DNA of 64,000 nt from Candidatus Gastranaerophilales bacterium (GTDB lineage Bacteria; Cyanobacteriota; Vampirovibrionia; Gastranaerophilales; Gastranaerophilaceae). The notes below the pieces were generated by a model. The model did not search any database. It was not told the DNA's origin and saw nothing but the letters and a program-made list of their open reading frames with translations. Positions 16,133-25,717 of the stretch are shown in pieces. The stretch covers positions 56,394-120,393 of the forward strand of contig CALUQE010000005.1 of the NCBI GenBank assembly GCA_944322845.1. Direction: 5' to 3'. Numbering within the stretch: the first letter of the stretch is position 1; every line of letters starts with the position of its first letter. Made by a program: the position numbers and the translations under genes.

Positions 16133-18370
16133 ATGAATAAGCGTGTAAAGAAACTTTCGCTTGCTGTATACTGGCATATGCATCAACCGGTCTATGAACT
16201 TGAAGGGACATATCTTATGCCCTGGGTCAGGTTGCACGCAGTAAAAGATTATCTTGATATGGTTTTGATTCTGGAAAAATTTCCAAAATTAAAACTTAAT
16301 TTTAATATTGTTCCGGCGCTTCTTGATGCAATCATTGATTATTCGGAAGCCGGTTATCACGATATTCATTCGGAACTTACCGTTTCCGAGACCGAAAATT
16401 TAACCGACGAAGAAAAAGCTTTTATTATTAATAACTTCTTTAGTTCTCAATATGAAACAATGATTTATAAAAGCGAAACGTACAAAAATCTTTTTCAAAA
16501 AAGATTCGCGAAAGATGCTGCGGATATTAATGATTTTTCCGCACAAGAGCTATCAGATCTTATGGCGCTTTTTAATCTTGTATGGATTGATCCGGTTCAT
16601 TTTGAAAGATATCCGAGATTGAAAGAATTGTGGGAAAAACAATCCGGCTATACAACAGAAGACAGAAGAGAAATTATTGATATCCAGAAACAAATAATAA
16701 GAGAAATCATTCCCGCTTACAAAAAATATATCCAAACGGGAAGAATTGAACTTACCACAAGTCCTTATTATCACACAATTCTGCCGATTTTGATTGACTT
16801 AAAGGCTGCAACAAAATCAGTAATTACAACAGAAAGTCTGCCTGCATCTCTGGGAATGCTTGAGGATGCCAAATATCAGGTAAAAAGCGCTCTTGACAGA
16901 ATTGAGCAAATTTTCGGCGTGAGACCTAAAGGGATTTGGCCGCCGGAATTATGTCTCGGAGCAAAAACGCTTAACATGCTGGCAAAAGAAGGAGTTGAGT
17001 GGACAATTTCAGATGAAGGAATTCTTGCAAGCTCTATTAATTTTGATTTTGTAAGAGATTTCAAAGGAAATTTAAATGATCCGTACCATCTGCTTAAAGT
17101 TTATACATACGAAACTAAAGATTCGGAAATTGATATAATTTTCCGTGACAGGTCAATTCCAAATCTTATTAACTTTGAATACGCCGGAATTAACCCGAAT
17201 ATGGCAGCGGGGGATTTGTATGAAAAAATAAAAATGATACAAAACAAGCTGCTTGTTTCTCCTGACGAAACCCATCTGCTGACCATTGCTTCCGACTGCG
17301 AAAACTGCTGGGAAAACTATCAAAACGACGGAAGAGATTTTCTGGAAAAAATTTATTCATTAATAGAAAATGATGATTCTCTGGAAACTGTACTTATTAG
17401 TGACTATATAAAACAGGATAAACATAAAAAAAATCTCAAAAAAATTCACTCAGGCTCCTGGATAGACAAAACGTTTCAATTCTGGATAGGCGAACCGGAG
17501 AAAAACAAAGCGTGGGCATACTTAAAAAAGACAAAGGATGATTTTGACAATTTTGTAAAAGAAGACGGCAGTAATCCGAATATTAAATATGCCAAACGCG
17601 AACTTTTGATTGCTGAAGGCAGTGACTGGTTCTGGTGGTACGGCGAGCCTAATAATTCCGGTCAGGATTTTGTTTTTGACTATATGTTTAGAGAACGCCT
17701 GAAAAATGTTTATATTTTCCTGAACCGCGAATATCCGGAATACCTTGATAAAACATTGATAACAACAATTGAAGTTCCGTTCAGACATCCGAAACGCAAT
17801 ATAACCCCGAGAATGGACGGATTAAATAAAAGCTCTGATGACTGGTACAACGCAGGCTCTTTAAGCATGCTTGACGGTCCTGTTTTCAGAGAAAATAAGA
17901 ATGTTGATAAAATTCTTTTCGGATGCGACAAAGATAACATTTATTTCAGACTACATGTAAACAAAGGCTCGGGAGAAATAAGCTTTGTTGACCGCATAAA
18001 CCAGTTTTATATTTATACAAGGAATGCAACAAATATCGGTAACAGGGCATATATAAGGCTGATAAGCAAGACGGACAATCCGTATCCGATTTTACTTGAA
18101 AAATTTGAACACGAAATCACACTGACATTAATCAGTGACACACTTTATCCGCCGAGGCTAACTGCTGTACTGCATCCGAATATGTGGACACTTGATAATC
18201 CTGACGGAATAAAAATGGTTTATGAGGATGTAATTGATATTTGTATCCCGTTCGAAAAACTCGGAGTTCAAACAGGTGAGACTGTCGAATTCTTCCTTGC
18301 AAATACGGATTCCGGAGTAAAAAATACATACATTCCTCAGGAAATTTTGCTTTCCATGACAAGAGAGTAG
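16133..18370 (+). CDS. Glycoside hydrolase family 57 protein (alpha-glucan active)
   Basis: 745 aa. The N-terminal LAVYWHMHQPVYE and the blocks LNFNIVPALLDAI, GIWPPELCLG (nucleophile Glu, about residue 268) and ASDCENCWE (likely acid/base Asp) are the GH57 catalytic conserved regions. Residues beyond about 550 form a beta-rich C-terminal domain that may bind glucan. GH57 members are alpha-amylases, 4-alpha-glucanotransferases or branching enzymes; I cannot choose among them. No signal peptide is visible, so it is probably cytoplasmic and partners the GT5-like enzyme at 12132. The gene ends exactly where the convergent PilB-like gene ends (18370/18371). Confidence 0.88.
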   Translation: MNKRVKKLSLAVYWHMHQPVYELEGTYLMPWVRLHAVKDYLDMVLILEKFPKLKLNFNIVPALLDAIIDYSEAGYHDIHSELTVSETENLTDEEKAFIINNFFSSQYETMIYKSETYKNLFQKRFAKDAADINDFSAQELSDLMALFNLVWIDPVHFERYPRLKELWEKQSGYTTEDRREIIDIQKQIIREIIPAYKKYIQTGRIELTTSPYYHTILPILIDLKAATKSVITTESLPASLGMLEDAKYQVKSALDRIEQIFGVRPKGIWPPELCLGAKTLNMLAKEGVEWTISDEGILASSINFDFVRDFKGNLNDPYHLLKVYTYETKDSEIDIIFRDRSIPNLINFEYAGINPNMAAGDLYEKIKMIQNKLLVSPDETHLLTIASDCENCWENYQNDGRDFLEKIYSLIENDDSLETVLISDYIKQDKHKKNLKKIHSGSWIDKTFQFWIGEPEKNKAWAYLKKTKDDFDNFVKEDGSNPNIKYAKRELLIAEGSDWFWWYGEPNNSGQDFVFDYMFRERLKNVYIFLNREYPEYLDKTLITTIEVPFRHPKRNITPRMDGLNKSSDDWYNAGSLSMLDGPVFRENKNVDKILFGCDKDNIYFRLHVNKGSGEISFVDRINQFYIYTRNATNIGNRAYIRLISKTDNPYPILLEKFEHEITLTLISDTLYPPRLTAVLHPNMWTLDNPDGIKMVYEDVIDICIPFEKLGVQTGETVEFFLANTDSGVKNTYIPQEILLSMTRE

Positions 18371-19756
18371 CTATGCAAGATATTTTTGCAGAGTTTCTTT
18401 GTCAAACACTTCAATACTCTCTTTTGAATGTATAAATATCAGGCAGGTTATAAGAGATTTGAAAGATTGAAAATCTTCAAAAGCAAGTTTTTGTCTCAAA
18501 TCCGTCATATTGTTTGCCATAAATTCAGTGATAATTGTTTTGTCGTTATAAAAAAGTTCCGATAAGAATTCAAACGCGTCTCTTGTCTTAACTCCCTCTA
18601 AATAAATTAAATCCGGTGACTGAAATTCAACATATTTGAGCGCCTTATCCATGTTGAAACCGATATTTTCGTTCAATTCGCACTGATTAACGCCCTTCAA
18701 TTCATATTTGGCAATAGATTCTATTGTCATAATATTTTTATGCGATTCCGCCATTTCCATAAGAAGCGAATAAATAATATGCGTTTTTCCGCTCAGAGGT
18801 GAGCCGCAAACCAGTATAATTCCGGGATGATTCAATGCCTGACTTATTATGCTTCTTTGTTTTTCATCTGTTATTATCTCAGCAAGACTTTTTGGCGGCT
18901 TATAAATCTTAAGTGAAATTCTTTCACCCATAATTGTAGGAAACGATGAAACTGATGCAATAAGCATCGTATTTTCCACTTTAAAACAAAGTTTTCCCAG
19001 CTGCGGAATCTCACAAACAGCCGCATCAAGGTTAGAAAGTGTTTTTAACTTCGATACAAAAGCGGAATTAAGGATTGCCGGAATCGTGCCTTTATCTGAA
19101 GGCTCGCCGTTTTTCTTAAATACAACTTTCAGCCCGTCTTCTGTCTGCTCAAAGTTTAATTCGTGAACATCTTCAATAATTGCCTGTTTTAAAATAGCTC
19201 TTATAACGTGTTGAATATGTTCTTCTCCGGCTTCTTCCCTGTGGAGTTCTTCCGTCCAATCAAATTCTTCATCCTCTTCGGAAGTCAAAGTTATACTGTC
19301 AACCGTATCAGCAACCTTATAATACTCGTCTATCTTTTTTACAATACTGTGTTCGGAAGCTATAACCGGCTCAATTGAACATTCTGCCGTCTCTATAATC
19401 TTGTCTATCGCAAACAAATCCAGAGGATCTGCCATAGCAACCGTTAAAACATCTTCTATCTTAAACAAAGGTATTATTCTGTACCTTCTTGCATCGGCAA
19501 AGGAAACGAACTTAAAACATTTAGGATCAGGCTCGTAATCTTCGAGGTTAACATACGGAATATGAAGTTTGCTCTCCAGAAACTTTAACAGAGTATCTTC
19601 GCCCAGTATTCCGGAATTAATAAGAGCCTGCCCAATATTAATTCTCTGAACATTTGCGAGTTCCTCCGCCTTCTCAAGAGTCTCATAAGAAACAATTCCG
19701 TCTCGTACAAGTTCATATTTTAATTTTTCTAATGTTTTATTTGTTATCGTCTCCAT
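18371..19756 (-). CDS. Degenerate PilB/GspE-like ATPase with MshEN-type N-terminus
   Basis: 461 aa. Residues 10-120 look like the T2SSE N-terminal (MshEN) domain: INIGQALINSGILGEDTLLKFL, then PYVNLEDYEPDP. This domain binds c-di-GMP in some family members. A PilT-like ATPase half follows, but it is eroded. The P-loop is GSPLSGKT instead of GPTGSGKT, the Walker B-like segment is PDLIYLEGVKT instead of PDVILVGEIRD, and the usual zinc tetracysteine is absent. It may have lost motor activity and act as a signal-responsive adaptor. It is the last gene of the HK-RR operon, 12 bp after the response regulator. Confidence 0.75.
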   Translation of the reverse strand: METITNKTLEKLKYELVRDGIVSYETLEKAEELANVQRINIGQALINSGILGEDTLLKFLESKLHIPYVNLEDYEPDPKCFKFVSFADARRYRIIPLFKIEDVLTVAMADPLDLFAIDKIIETAECSIEPVIASEHSIVKKIDEYYKVADTVDSITLTSEEDEEFDWTEELHREEAGEEHIQHVIRAILKQAIIEDVHELNFEQTEDGLKVVFKKNGEPSDKGTIPAILNSAFVSKLKTLSNLDAAVCEIPQLGKLCFKVENTMLIASVSSFPTIMGERISLKIYKPPKSLAEIITDEKQRSIISQALNHPGIILVCGSPLSGKTHIIYSLLMEMAESHKNIMTIESIAKYELKGVNQCELNENIGFNMDKALKYVEFQSPDLIYLEGVKTRDAFEFLSELFYNDKTIITEFMANNMTDLRQKLAFEDFQSFKSLITCLIFIHSKESIEVFDKETLQKYLA

Positions 19757-19768
19757 TTTTCAACCTAT

Positions 19769-20137
19769 TTACCCCTCGCCAAGATACTCGCCGACTTTTT
19801 TCACAATCTGGTCAAGCTCAAAAGGCTTGGTAATATATTCATCTGCGCCTGTCTCTTCGCCTATCATCTTATCTTCAAGCTGCGAGCGGGCTGTTACCAT
19901 AATTATCGGTATATCTTTGTACTTGCTGTCATACTTTAGGAGACGGCTTATTTTGTACCCGTTAATCTTCGGCATCATAACATCAAGTATAATTAAATCA
20001 GGCATAATCTCTTTTGCAAGTCTTAAACCGTCCTCGCCGTTGAATGCCGTATAACACACATAGCCCGAAACTTCCAGTACAAATTTGAGACTTTCTACAA
20101 TATCCTGTTCATCATCCACTATAAGAATCTTTTTCAT
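19769..20137 (-). CDS. Single-domain response regulator
   Basis: 122 aa, receiver domain only: acidic pair DDE at residues 8-10, phospho-acceptor Asp in LIILDVMMP, Thr in IMVTAR, and Lys in YITKPF. No output domain, so it works through protein contacts or phosphotransfer. The ATG at 20137 is chosen for its AAGGAG five nt upstream. It overlaps the end of the histidine kinase gene by 26 bp, which implies coupled synthesis and cognate pairing. Confidence 0.9.
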   Translation of the reverse strand: MKKILIVDDEQDIVESLKFVLEVSGYVCYTAFNGEDGLRLAKEIMPDLIILDVMMPKINGYKISRLLKYDSKYKDIPIIMVTARSQLEDKMIGEETGADEYITKPFELDQIVKKVGEYLGEG

Positions 20138-22124
20138 GGGTGTCTCCTTCAATATCGTATGAATACATTATATCACATTCGCCGTACAAGTTCTTGTTCT
20201 GCTCTACAACGGAATCTATTTTCTTTTTCAAAAACTCGGCAGAAGGCTTGTCACCGTCGACCAGAATTAATGAAAGCGTTGTCATTGCACCTTCTTTTTC
20301 CAGAAGCGAATTTGTCATATATGTTTTATTTAATAAATTATTTTCCCTAAGCAAGTTTTCTATAACTTCGTTTGTTGACTTAATCCTGATAACCGCAATA
20401 GTTGAACCGTTTGAACGGGCTTTCTGTGCAAGCTGTTTTCTTATCATAAGGAAATTTGATTTGTCATTTGCAACAGGAATTACAAAATAGAATTTTGAAC
20501 CTTTATTAACTTCACTGTCGCACCAGATTGCTCCGTTATGAGATTCCATAAGCTGCCTTGCAATCGGAAGCCCGAGCCCTGAGCCGCCGACTTTGCGGGA
20601 AAGCGAATTTTCTATCTGTGCAAATTTGTCAAATACGTGGTTCAAGTCTTTTCTTTCGATACCGATACCGTGGTCTTCCACGCAGACAAGCAGATAATTT
20701 CCCTGAAGCCTTTTTATATCATCCTCAAAACAGTGGTCATATTGTAATTCTCTTGCGTTAACAACTTTGGAAGATATTTCAATTGTACCGGCATCGGGCG
20801 TAAATTTAATCGCATTGGACACAAGGTTTGTAAGCACCTGCTCAAGTCTGTTTGAATCCGCATAAACTTCTACATCTTCGCCTGAAGAGGTGTATCTGAT
20901 TTCAAGATTCTTTTCTTTTGCAACTTCTGCCAGATTATTTTTTACATACTCAATTACCGGCTCAATGTGAATAAGTTCAAATTTGAAATCCATCTTACCG
21001 GCTTCGATTTTAGAAATATCAAGAAGGTCATTGATAATTCCCGAAAGCCTTATAGCATTTCTCTTTCCCATAGAGACAAATTTCTCGATATTTTCTGTCA
21101 TTTCTCCGGCTTTACCGCTCAAAATAATATCCATAGCATTTTTGATTGCCGTAAGCGGTGTTCTTAATTCGTGAGAAACGATTGAAATAAATTCCGATTT
21201 TAACCTCTCAAGTTTTTGCAGCTTTCTGTTTGTAGCCTTTAATTCCTGCGTAAATGACGCACTCTGGAGCGGAATTGTTACCTGCTGGACAAGCGTTTGA
21301 AAACAGGTTGCATCCTCAGTTGAGAAAGGTTTTTCTCTGTAGATTTCCGTAAACCCGAAGAACTCATCGTTGAGTGTAATCGGCGCAAACATATTATCAA
21401 ACCTTAAAACGGAAAAATCATACTCCTGAATATTATGCTTAATATTTTTTTCTATCTTCAAATTTCCGATTTTAATATCAACCGGCGGATCTTCAAGCAA
21501 AGACTTGTAGCTCAAAATCGCACGAAGTTTCAATGCCTCAAGAAGCCTGTCGGAAATTTTGTAAAGCGAATTTATGATTAATACAGGCTCACGCTCGGAG
21601 CGGAACATCAAAGTGCAGGAGAGCTCAAAATTCAGAGATTTTTCTATCCCGTCTATCATAATTTTAATAAGCGCATCCTTATCAAGTGTTCCGGCAAGCT
21701 GGGAGCTGGTATTATACAAAACATTTAACTGGTACAAGCTTCTTGCAAGTTCCTGATTGGATCTTGTCATTTTCAAAAGCGAATGTCTTGTACGCAGGCT
21801 TGAATCGACAGTTGCAGACAAAAGTTTTTTATCCATCGGAGTTTTAATAAAGAGGTTAGCATTATGCATAACGTCTTTTGTAAGTTCTTTTTCGCCGAGG
21901 ATAAGCAATATTACAACAGGAAACTGTTTAATTTTTCTGCAAAGCGGTTTTAAATCCGGTGATTCAATATCACCGTCCACCATTACAACGTCGGGTTCTT
22001 CAACCTTTAAGCTGTCAAAAATTAAAGTCTGGTCGACAGACACTATAACTTCATCTGCCGGAAAGACCTCCCTTACAATACCCTCTTTTTCGCTATCCTC
22101 ACTGATTAACAAAAACTTTGTCAT
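20112..22124 (-). CDS. Hybrid-like sensor histidine kinase with receiver-like and GAF-like N-terminus
   Basis: 670 aa. Residues 1-110 resemble a receiver domain (VVMVDGDIES; FIKTPM) but may be inactive. A GAF-like sensor region follows (about 130-290), then HisKA (FISIVSHELRTPLTAIKNA, His near 318), and HATPase_c (NAIKFTPDAG, DHGIGIERKDL, GGSGLGLPIA). About 110 residues after the kinase do not match a domain I know. No membrane segment, so it senses a cytoplasmic signal. An extended -10 (TGGTATCAT) lies six nt before the ATG without a Shine-Dalgarno, so it is possibly leaderless. Confidence 0.9.
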   Translation of the reverse strand: MTKFLLISEDSEKEGIVREVFPADEVIVSVDQTLIFDSLKVEEPDVVMVDGDIESPDLKPLCRKIKQFPVVILLILGEKELTKDVMHNANLFIKTPMDKKLLSATVDSSLRTRHSLLKMTRSNQELARSLYQLNVLYNTSSQLAGTLDKDALIKIMIDGIEKSLNFELSCTLMFRSEREPVLIINSLYKISDRLLEALKLRAILSYKSLLEDPPVDIKIGNLKIEKNIKHNIQEYDFSVLRFDNMFAPITLNDEFFGFTEIYREKPFSTEDATCFQTLVQQVTIPLQSASFTQELKATNRKLQKLERLKSEFISIVSHELRTPLTAIKNAMDIILSGKAGEMTENIEKFVSMGKRNAIRLSGIINDLLDISKIEAGKMDFKFELIHIEPVIEYVKNNLAEVAKEKNLEIRYTSSGEDVEVYADSNRLEQVLTNLVSNAIKFTPDAGTIEISSKVVNARELQYDHCFEDDIKRLQGNYLLVCVEDHGIGIERKDLNHVFDKFAQIENSLSRKVGGSGLGLPIARQLMESHNGAIWCDSEVNKGSKFYFVIPVANDKSNFLMIRKQLAQKARSNGSTIAVIRIKSTNEVIENLLRENNLLNKTYMTNSLLEKEGAMTTLSLILVDGDKPSAEFLKKKIDSVVEQNKNLYGECDIMYSYDIEGDTHEKDSYSG

Positions 22125-22130
22125 ACAAAC

Positions 22131-22136
22131 ATGATA
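22131..22136 (-). promoter_or_regulatory. Extended -10 close to the histidine kinase start
   Basis: TGG-TATCAT on the minus strand, six nt before the ATG at 22124. No clear -35. It is a weaker member of the leaderless set. Confidence 0.4.
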
Positions 22137-22155
22137 CCAGAAATAAATTAAAAGA

Positions 22156-22187
22156 AAAGCGGGCGAAGCTTAAGCTTCGCCCGCTTT
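22156..22187. terminator. Perfect 32-bp palindrome, terminator of the 492-aa gene
   Basis: A perfect palindrome with 16-bp arms (AAAGCGGGCGAAGCTT and its complement), centred at 22171/22172, with A/T-rich flanks. It follows the stop at 22200 on the minus strand. Confidence 0.88.
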
Positions 22188-22199
22188 ACCATTTTCCTG

Positions 22200-23678
22200 T
22201 TATGATTTCAATAAATCCAGCACTGCCTGAAAATCATTGTTATTTTCTGCAGTTTTTCTCCATTCACCGAGGTACTTACCGTCAATTACATCACCGGCCT
22301 TGAAGGTTTTACCGCCGAGAGTAATTTTCTTATCAAGCTTAATACCGTTGATTTTGTCGCCTGAAATATTGTATACAACTCCCGCATCAGATTTGTAAGT
22401 CATATTTCCGACCCTGAAACCGCTTGAAACATTACCTGTTGATATAATATTGTCTAATTCGTTCTTGATACCTTCATTCTTCTGCCAGAAATTATCCATA
22501 GCGTTTGCATTTGTTATATCTTTATTTGTAACAGCAGTTACATTCTTTATAGTTCTGCTTTTATCGAATCTTACAGTCTGACCGCCTTTCTGTCTGTAAA
22601 CATATTCGTAGTTTGTTAAACCGTATTTGTTACCTGCTTCGTGACCAAAGCTTGAGATTTCTTTCTGGAAATCATCCTGCAGAGCTTTGAGTTCTTCCGG
22701 TTTCAAATCTTTGCCGTTAAACTTAGCGGACACAACCTTACCGCCTCTTACATTCATCTGAATACTTCCGGTTTGTTCGACAAGTTTACCTTTCTTATTC
22801 AGAATACGTACTTTTTTGCCTGTAAATGTTTTCTGAAGAGTTTCAGCCTCTTTAACCTGTTTTGCATGGTTCTTGATAAAACCGTCAAACTGGTCTTTTG
22901 TTACTTCAACCCATTTTCCTGCTTTATCTCTGCTTGAAGCTTTTACAACCTGTCCGTTTTCTACGGTTAATCTATAAAGGTTTTTGCCGTCTGCAACTTC
23001 TCTTGTATAAGAGAGGCTTACACCTTTAGGGAGCCTTGTACCGCTAAGAGTCATATTTCTTACTTCGTCTCTTACAGTCGGATTGTTGCGAACCCATTTT
23101 GCTACATCTGCGGCCTTGTCTATAACTTTTTTGTCTTGTGTAATAATCTTAACAGGTTTACCGTTCTTTATAACAAAGGACATACCGTCTTTTTGAATTG
23201 TATATTCCTGCAGATTCTTTCCGCCGTTTTTGATTATATTAGAAATCTTTGCCGCAACATCATCTGCTTTATCAACAGCTTTTTCGGCGGCTTCTTTTGC
23301 GGAAGTTCCGAGGAGTTTCTGACCGTACTGCTTAAATCCGTTCAGCATTTTCTTAATGCCTGTGCCGTCACCTCTTTTATAAGCTTTAATACAAGCTAAT
23401 GCACCGCCTGCAACAAGCAAACCGCCTGCAACAAGTTTACCTGTGCTGATACCGTCATCACTTTTCTCAGAACCTTTAAATGTAGGATCAACAGTTACCG
23501 CAGGAGTTGTTACGGAAGTTGTATCCGCCTGCGGCACGCTGTACTGATTAGCAGTCTGCGAAGCCTGTCCGCTCTGTTGAGTTCCCATAAAATTCGGATT
23601 GTATGAATTTAGCGCATACATAAAGTAAGGATCATTTGCATACGAACCTATACTTGAAATACCATAACCAGGAGCCAT
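22200..23678 (-). CDS. Lineage-specific protein with one membrane segment
   Basis: 492 aa, no known family. The N-terminus has a Gly/Ser/Tyr/Asn-rich stretch ending NSYNPNFMGTQQ, another possible variant of the N-terminal NxF-G motif. One hydrophobic segment is near residues 82-100 (LVAGGLLVAGGALACIKAYK). The remainder has repeated beta-like units in which GKPVKI, GQVVKA and GGKVVSA recur (an xxVxNGxxVK pattern), suggesting three or four copies of a small beta-hairpin repeat between about 150 and 340. AAAGGTGG precedes the ATG. Followed by a strong terminator, so probably a single-gene unit. Confidence 0.7.
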   Translation of the reverse strand: MAPGYGISSIGSYANDPYFMYALNSYNPNFMGTQQSGQASQTANQYSVPQADTTSVTTPAVTVDPTFKGSEKSDDGISTGKLVAGGLLVAGGALACIKAYKRGDGTGIKKMLNGFKQYGQKLLGTSAKEAAEKAVDKADDVAAKISNIIKNGGKNLQEYTIQKDGMSFVIKNGKPVKIITQDKKVIDKAADVAKWVRNNPTVRDEVRNMTLSGTRLPKGVSLSYTREVADGKNLYRLTVENGQVVKASSRDKAGKWVEVTKDQFDGFIKNHAKQVKEAETLQKTFTGKKVRILNKKGKLVEQTGSIQMNVRGGKVVSAKFNGKDLKPEELKALQDDFQKEISSFGHEAGNKYGLTNYEYVYRQKGGQTVRFDKSRTIKNVTAVTNKDITNANAMDNFWQKNEGIKNELDNIISTGNVSSGFRVGNMTYKSDAGVVYNISGDKINGIKLDKKITLGGKTFKAGDVIDGKYLGEWRKTAENNNDFQAVLDLLKS

Positions 23679-23863
23679 AAATAACCACCTTTCCCTATTA
23701 ACTTACATTTAAAATACCTTATATATTCATGAAGTTTTTTTGCATCAAAAAATTGACTTTTTAAGAGAAAGTCTGTTACAAAACTTAATATTTAATATAG
23801 AAAAAAAATTGTAGCTGTTGGCGGGCACGCTTACACTTTGCCCGCCCTGCAGTTCTCGGGCGG

Positions 23864-24650
23864 ACGCCGCCGCTGTCAAAAATAACAAATCCTCGCGCCG
23901 CGAGCGTGTTATGCGCGAGCATAACAATAGCGAGCGAAAGAGTGCAGGTGGCGCCTGCTACAGCCATTCAAACTATCGCTCGAAAGAGCGTTGAAAACAA
24001 TCGCGGGGGTAAATGTATTGGGTTGATAGGTGTAACTACAAGCTTGAAAGTTTTTTGAAAAACTCTTTGAACCGCAACAAAAGAGAAAGAAAAGTACAAA
24101 TAAATTATCTCTTCATTTTTTCTTCTTTAAAAAACAAAAGAAGAAAAAACGAAGCAAAAAAGAAGAAACTTTGTTGTTTTCAATGCTCTTTCGAGCATAA
24201 AACCAAATGGATGTTGCGGGTAAACCCGCACTCTGCCCCTCGCTAAAAGACGCTCGGGAGGGCGCCGCCACTGTCAGAACTAACAAGCCTTCGCGCCGCG
24301 AGCGTGTTATGCGCGAGCATAACAATAGCGAGCGAAAAAGTGCAGGCTCCGCCTGCTACAGCCATTCAAACTATCGCTCGAAAGAGCGTTGAAAACAATT
24401 GCGTTTTTTCTCTTTCTTTTCGTAGTTTTCTTTCTCTTTATTTTCGCAACAAAAGAGAAAGAAAAGTACAAATAAATTATCTCTTCATTTTTTCTTCTTT
24501 AAAAAACAAAAGAAGAAAAAACGAAGCAAAAAAGAAGAAACCTTGATTGTTTACAATGCTCTTGCGAGCATAAAATCAAATGGATGCTGCGGGTAAACCC
24601 GCACTTTGACCCTCGCTAAAAGACGCTCGGGAGGGCGCCGCCGCTGTCAT
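23864..24650. repeat. Mosaic hairpin repeat, array B (about 2.1 units of about 370 bp)
   Basis: The block GTACAAATAAATTATCTC occurs at 24094 and 24466 (period 372 bp). Modules match array A (11404-12010) in inverse orientation: TTATGCGCGAGCATAA, AGTGCAGG..CGCCTGCTACAGCC, GCTCGAAAGAGC, GCGGGTAAACCCGC, CGCTCGGGAGGGCGCCGCC, and the AAGAGAAAGAAAA arms. The first copy carries the alternative CAAGCTTGAAAGTTTTTTG module (about 24039-24066), the next the TTCGTAGTTTTC module, so modules have been exchanged. The stretch 23821-23870 holds further related GC-rich hairpin sequence. No convincing gene. Confidence 0.85.
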
Positions 24651-24681
24651 TATTAGAGAAAAAAAATGAATAAGAAAGCCG

Positions 24682-25644
24682 TTACATCAGCTCTTCTTCT
24701 TTTATATAACGCGGTCTTGCTTTAACTTCGTTGAAGATTTGACCGATATATTCCCCGATAATTCCGAGACAAAATATTTGCAGGCCGCCAAAGAAAGCCA
24801 ATAAAATTACAAGTGTTGCCCAGCCGCTCGGCATATCATGCAAAAAGTATTTTTCAAATACAACTTCCGCTGCAAGCAAAATACTTCCAAGAACAGTCAG
24901 AACCCCCGTAACTGCAATAATTCGCAGCGGAACTACACTGTAAGCGGTTATTCCGTTGAGTGCAAGGCTTGTCAGTGAAAAGAAATTAAACTTTGATTTT
25001 CCGGCTTTTCTCGGTTTTACATCAAAATGTACATAAGCCGTTTTAAGCCCGAGTTCGTGGAAAAATCCTCTGAGAAAGAGCCCCGTTTCCGAATATTGTT
25101 CAAGAATTTCAAGTGCTTTACAGCTTACGAGTCTGTAATCGGAATGATTCGGCGGAATTTTAACTCCCAAAATATTCATTAGTTTATAAAAACAATACGC
25201 GGTAAACTTTTTGAAAAAAGTATCAGTTTTTCTATCATTTCTGATACCTGAAACAATTTCTGCACCATTATGGAATTCATCAATAAAGGTTTCTATAGCA
25301 TTTTCATCTTGTTGCAAATCAGCATCTATAGTGACTGCACAATCACAACCAATATTTTTAACTCCTAACAGTCCAGCTATAAAAGCTTTTTGGTTACCGT
25401 AATTCCTTATAAATTTAACACCTTTTACTCTCTTGCCGTAGGTATTATGCAACTCATCAATAATACTCCAAGTTTTATCTTTGGACCCGTCATCTACAAG
25501 ATAAATGTAGCTGTCTTTTGAAATTTTTCCGCAATCAATTAACCTGTCCATAACGGATAAGAGAGTTTCTACAGTAGATTTTACAACTAACTCTTCATTA
25601 AAACACGGAATAATAATTGCTAGTATAGTTTTCTTTTCAAACAT
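24682..25644 (-). CDS. GT2 polyprenyl-phosphate glycosyltransferase (GtrB/DPM1-like)
   Basis: 320 aa. Family 2 transferase domain: IPCFNEE, DDGSKDKTW, DADLQQDE (metal-binding DxD) and SDYRLVS. Two C-terminal membrane helices follow (near 220-245 and 260-285), the architecture of enzymes that load sugar onto undecaprenyl-phosphate for glycan decoration at the membrane. The upstream in-frame start at 25695 is rejected because AGAGGAA lies just before 25644 and the conserved fold begins there. Divergent from the YdjC-like gene. Confidence 0.9.
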   Translation of the reverse strand: MFEKKTILAIIIPCFNEELVVKSTVETLLSVMDRLIDCGKISKDSYIYLVDDGSKDKTWSIIDELHNTYGKRVKGVKFIRNYGNQKAFIAGLLGVKNIGCDCAVTIDADLQQDENAIETFIDEFHNGAEIVSGIRNDRKTDTFFKKFTAYCFYKLMNILGVKIPPNHSDYRLVSCKALEILEQYSETGLFLRGFFHELGLKTAYVHFDVKPRKAGKSKFNFFSLTSLALNGITAYSVVPLRIIAVTGVLTVLGSILLAAEVVFEKYFLHDMPSGWATLVILLAFFGGLQIFCLGIIGEYIGQIFNEVKARPRYIKEEELM

Positions 25645-25717
25645 TGTATTCCTCTTAAAACTATAATACAATAAATAATATAAATAGTGAAGCATTCGCT
25701 AAAAAAGCAGGAGATTT

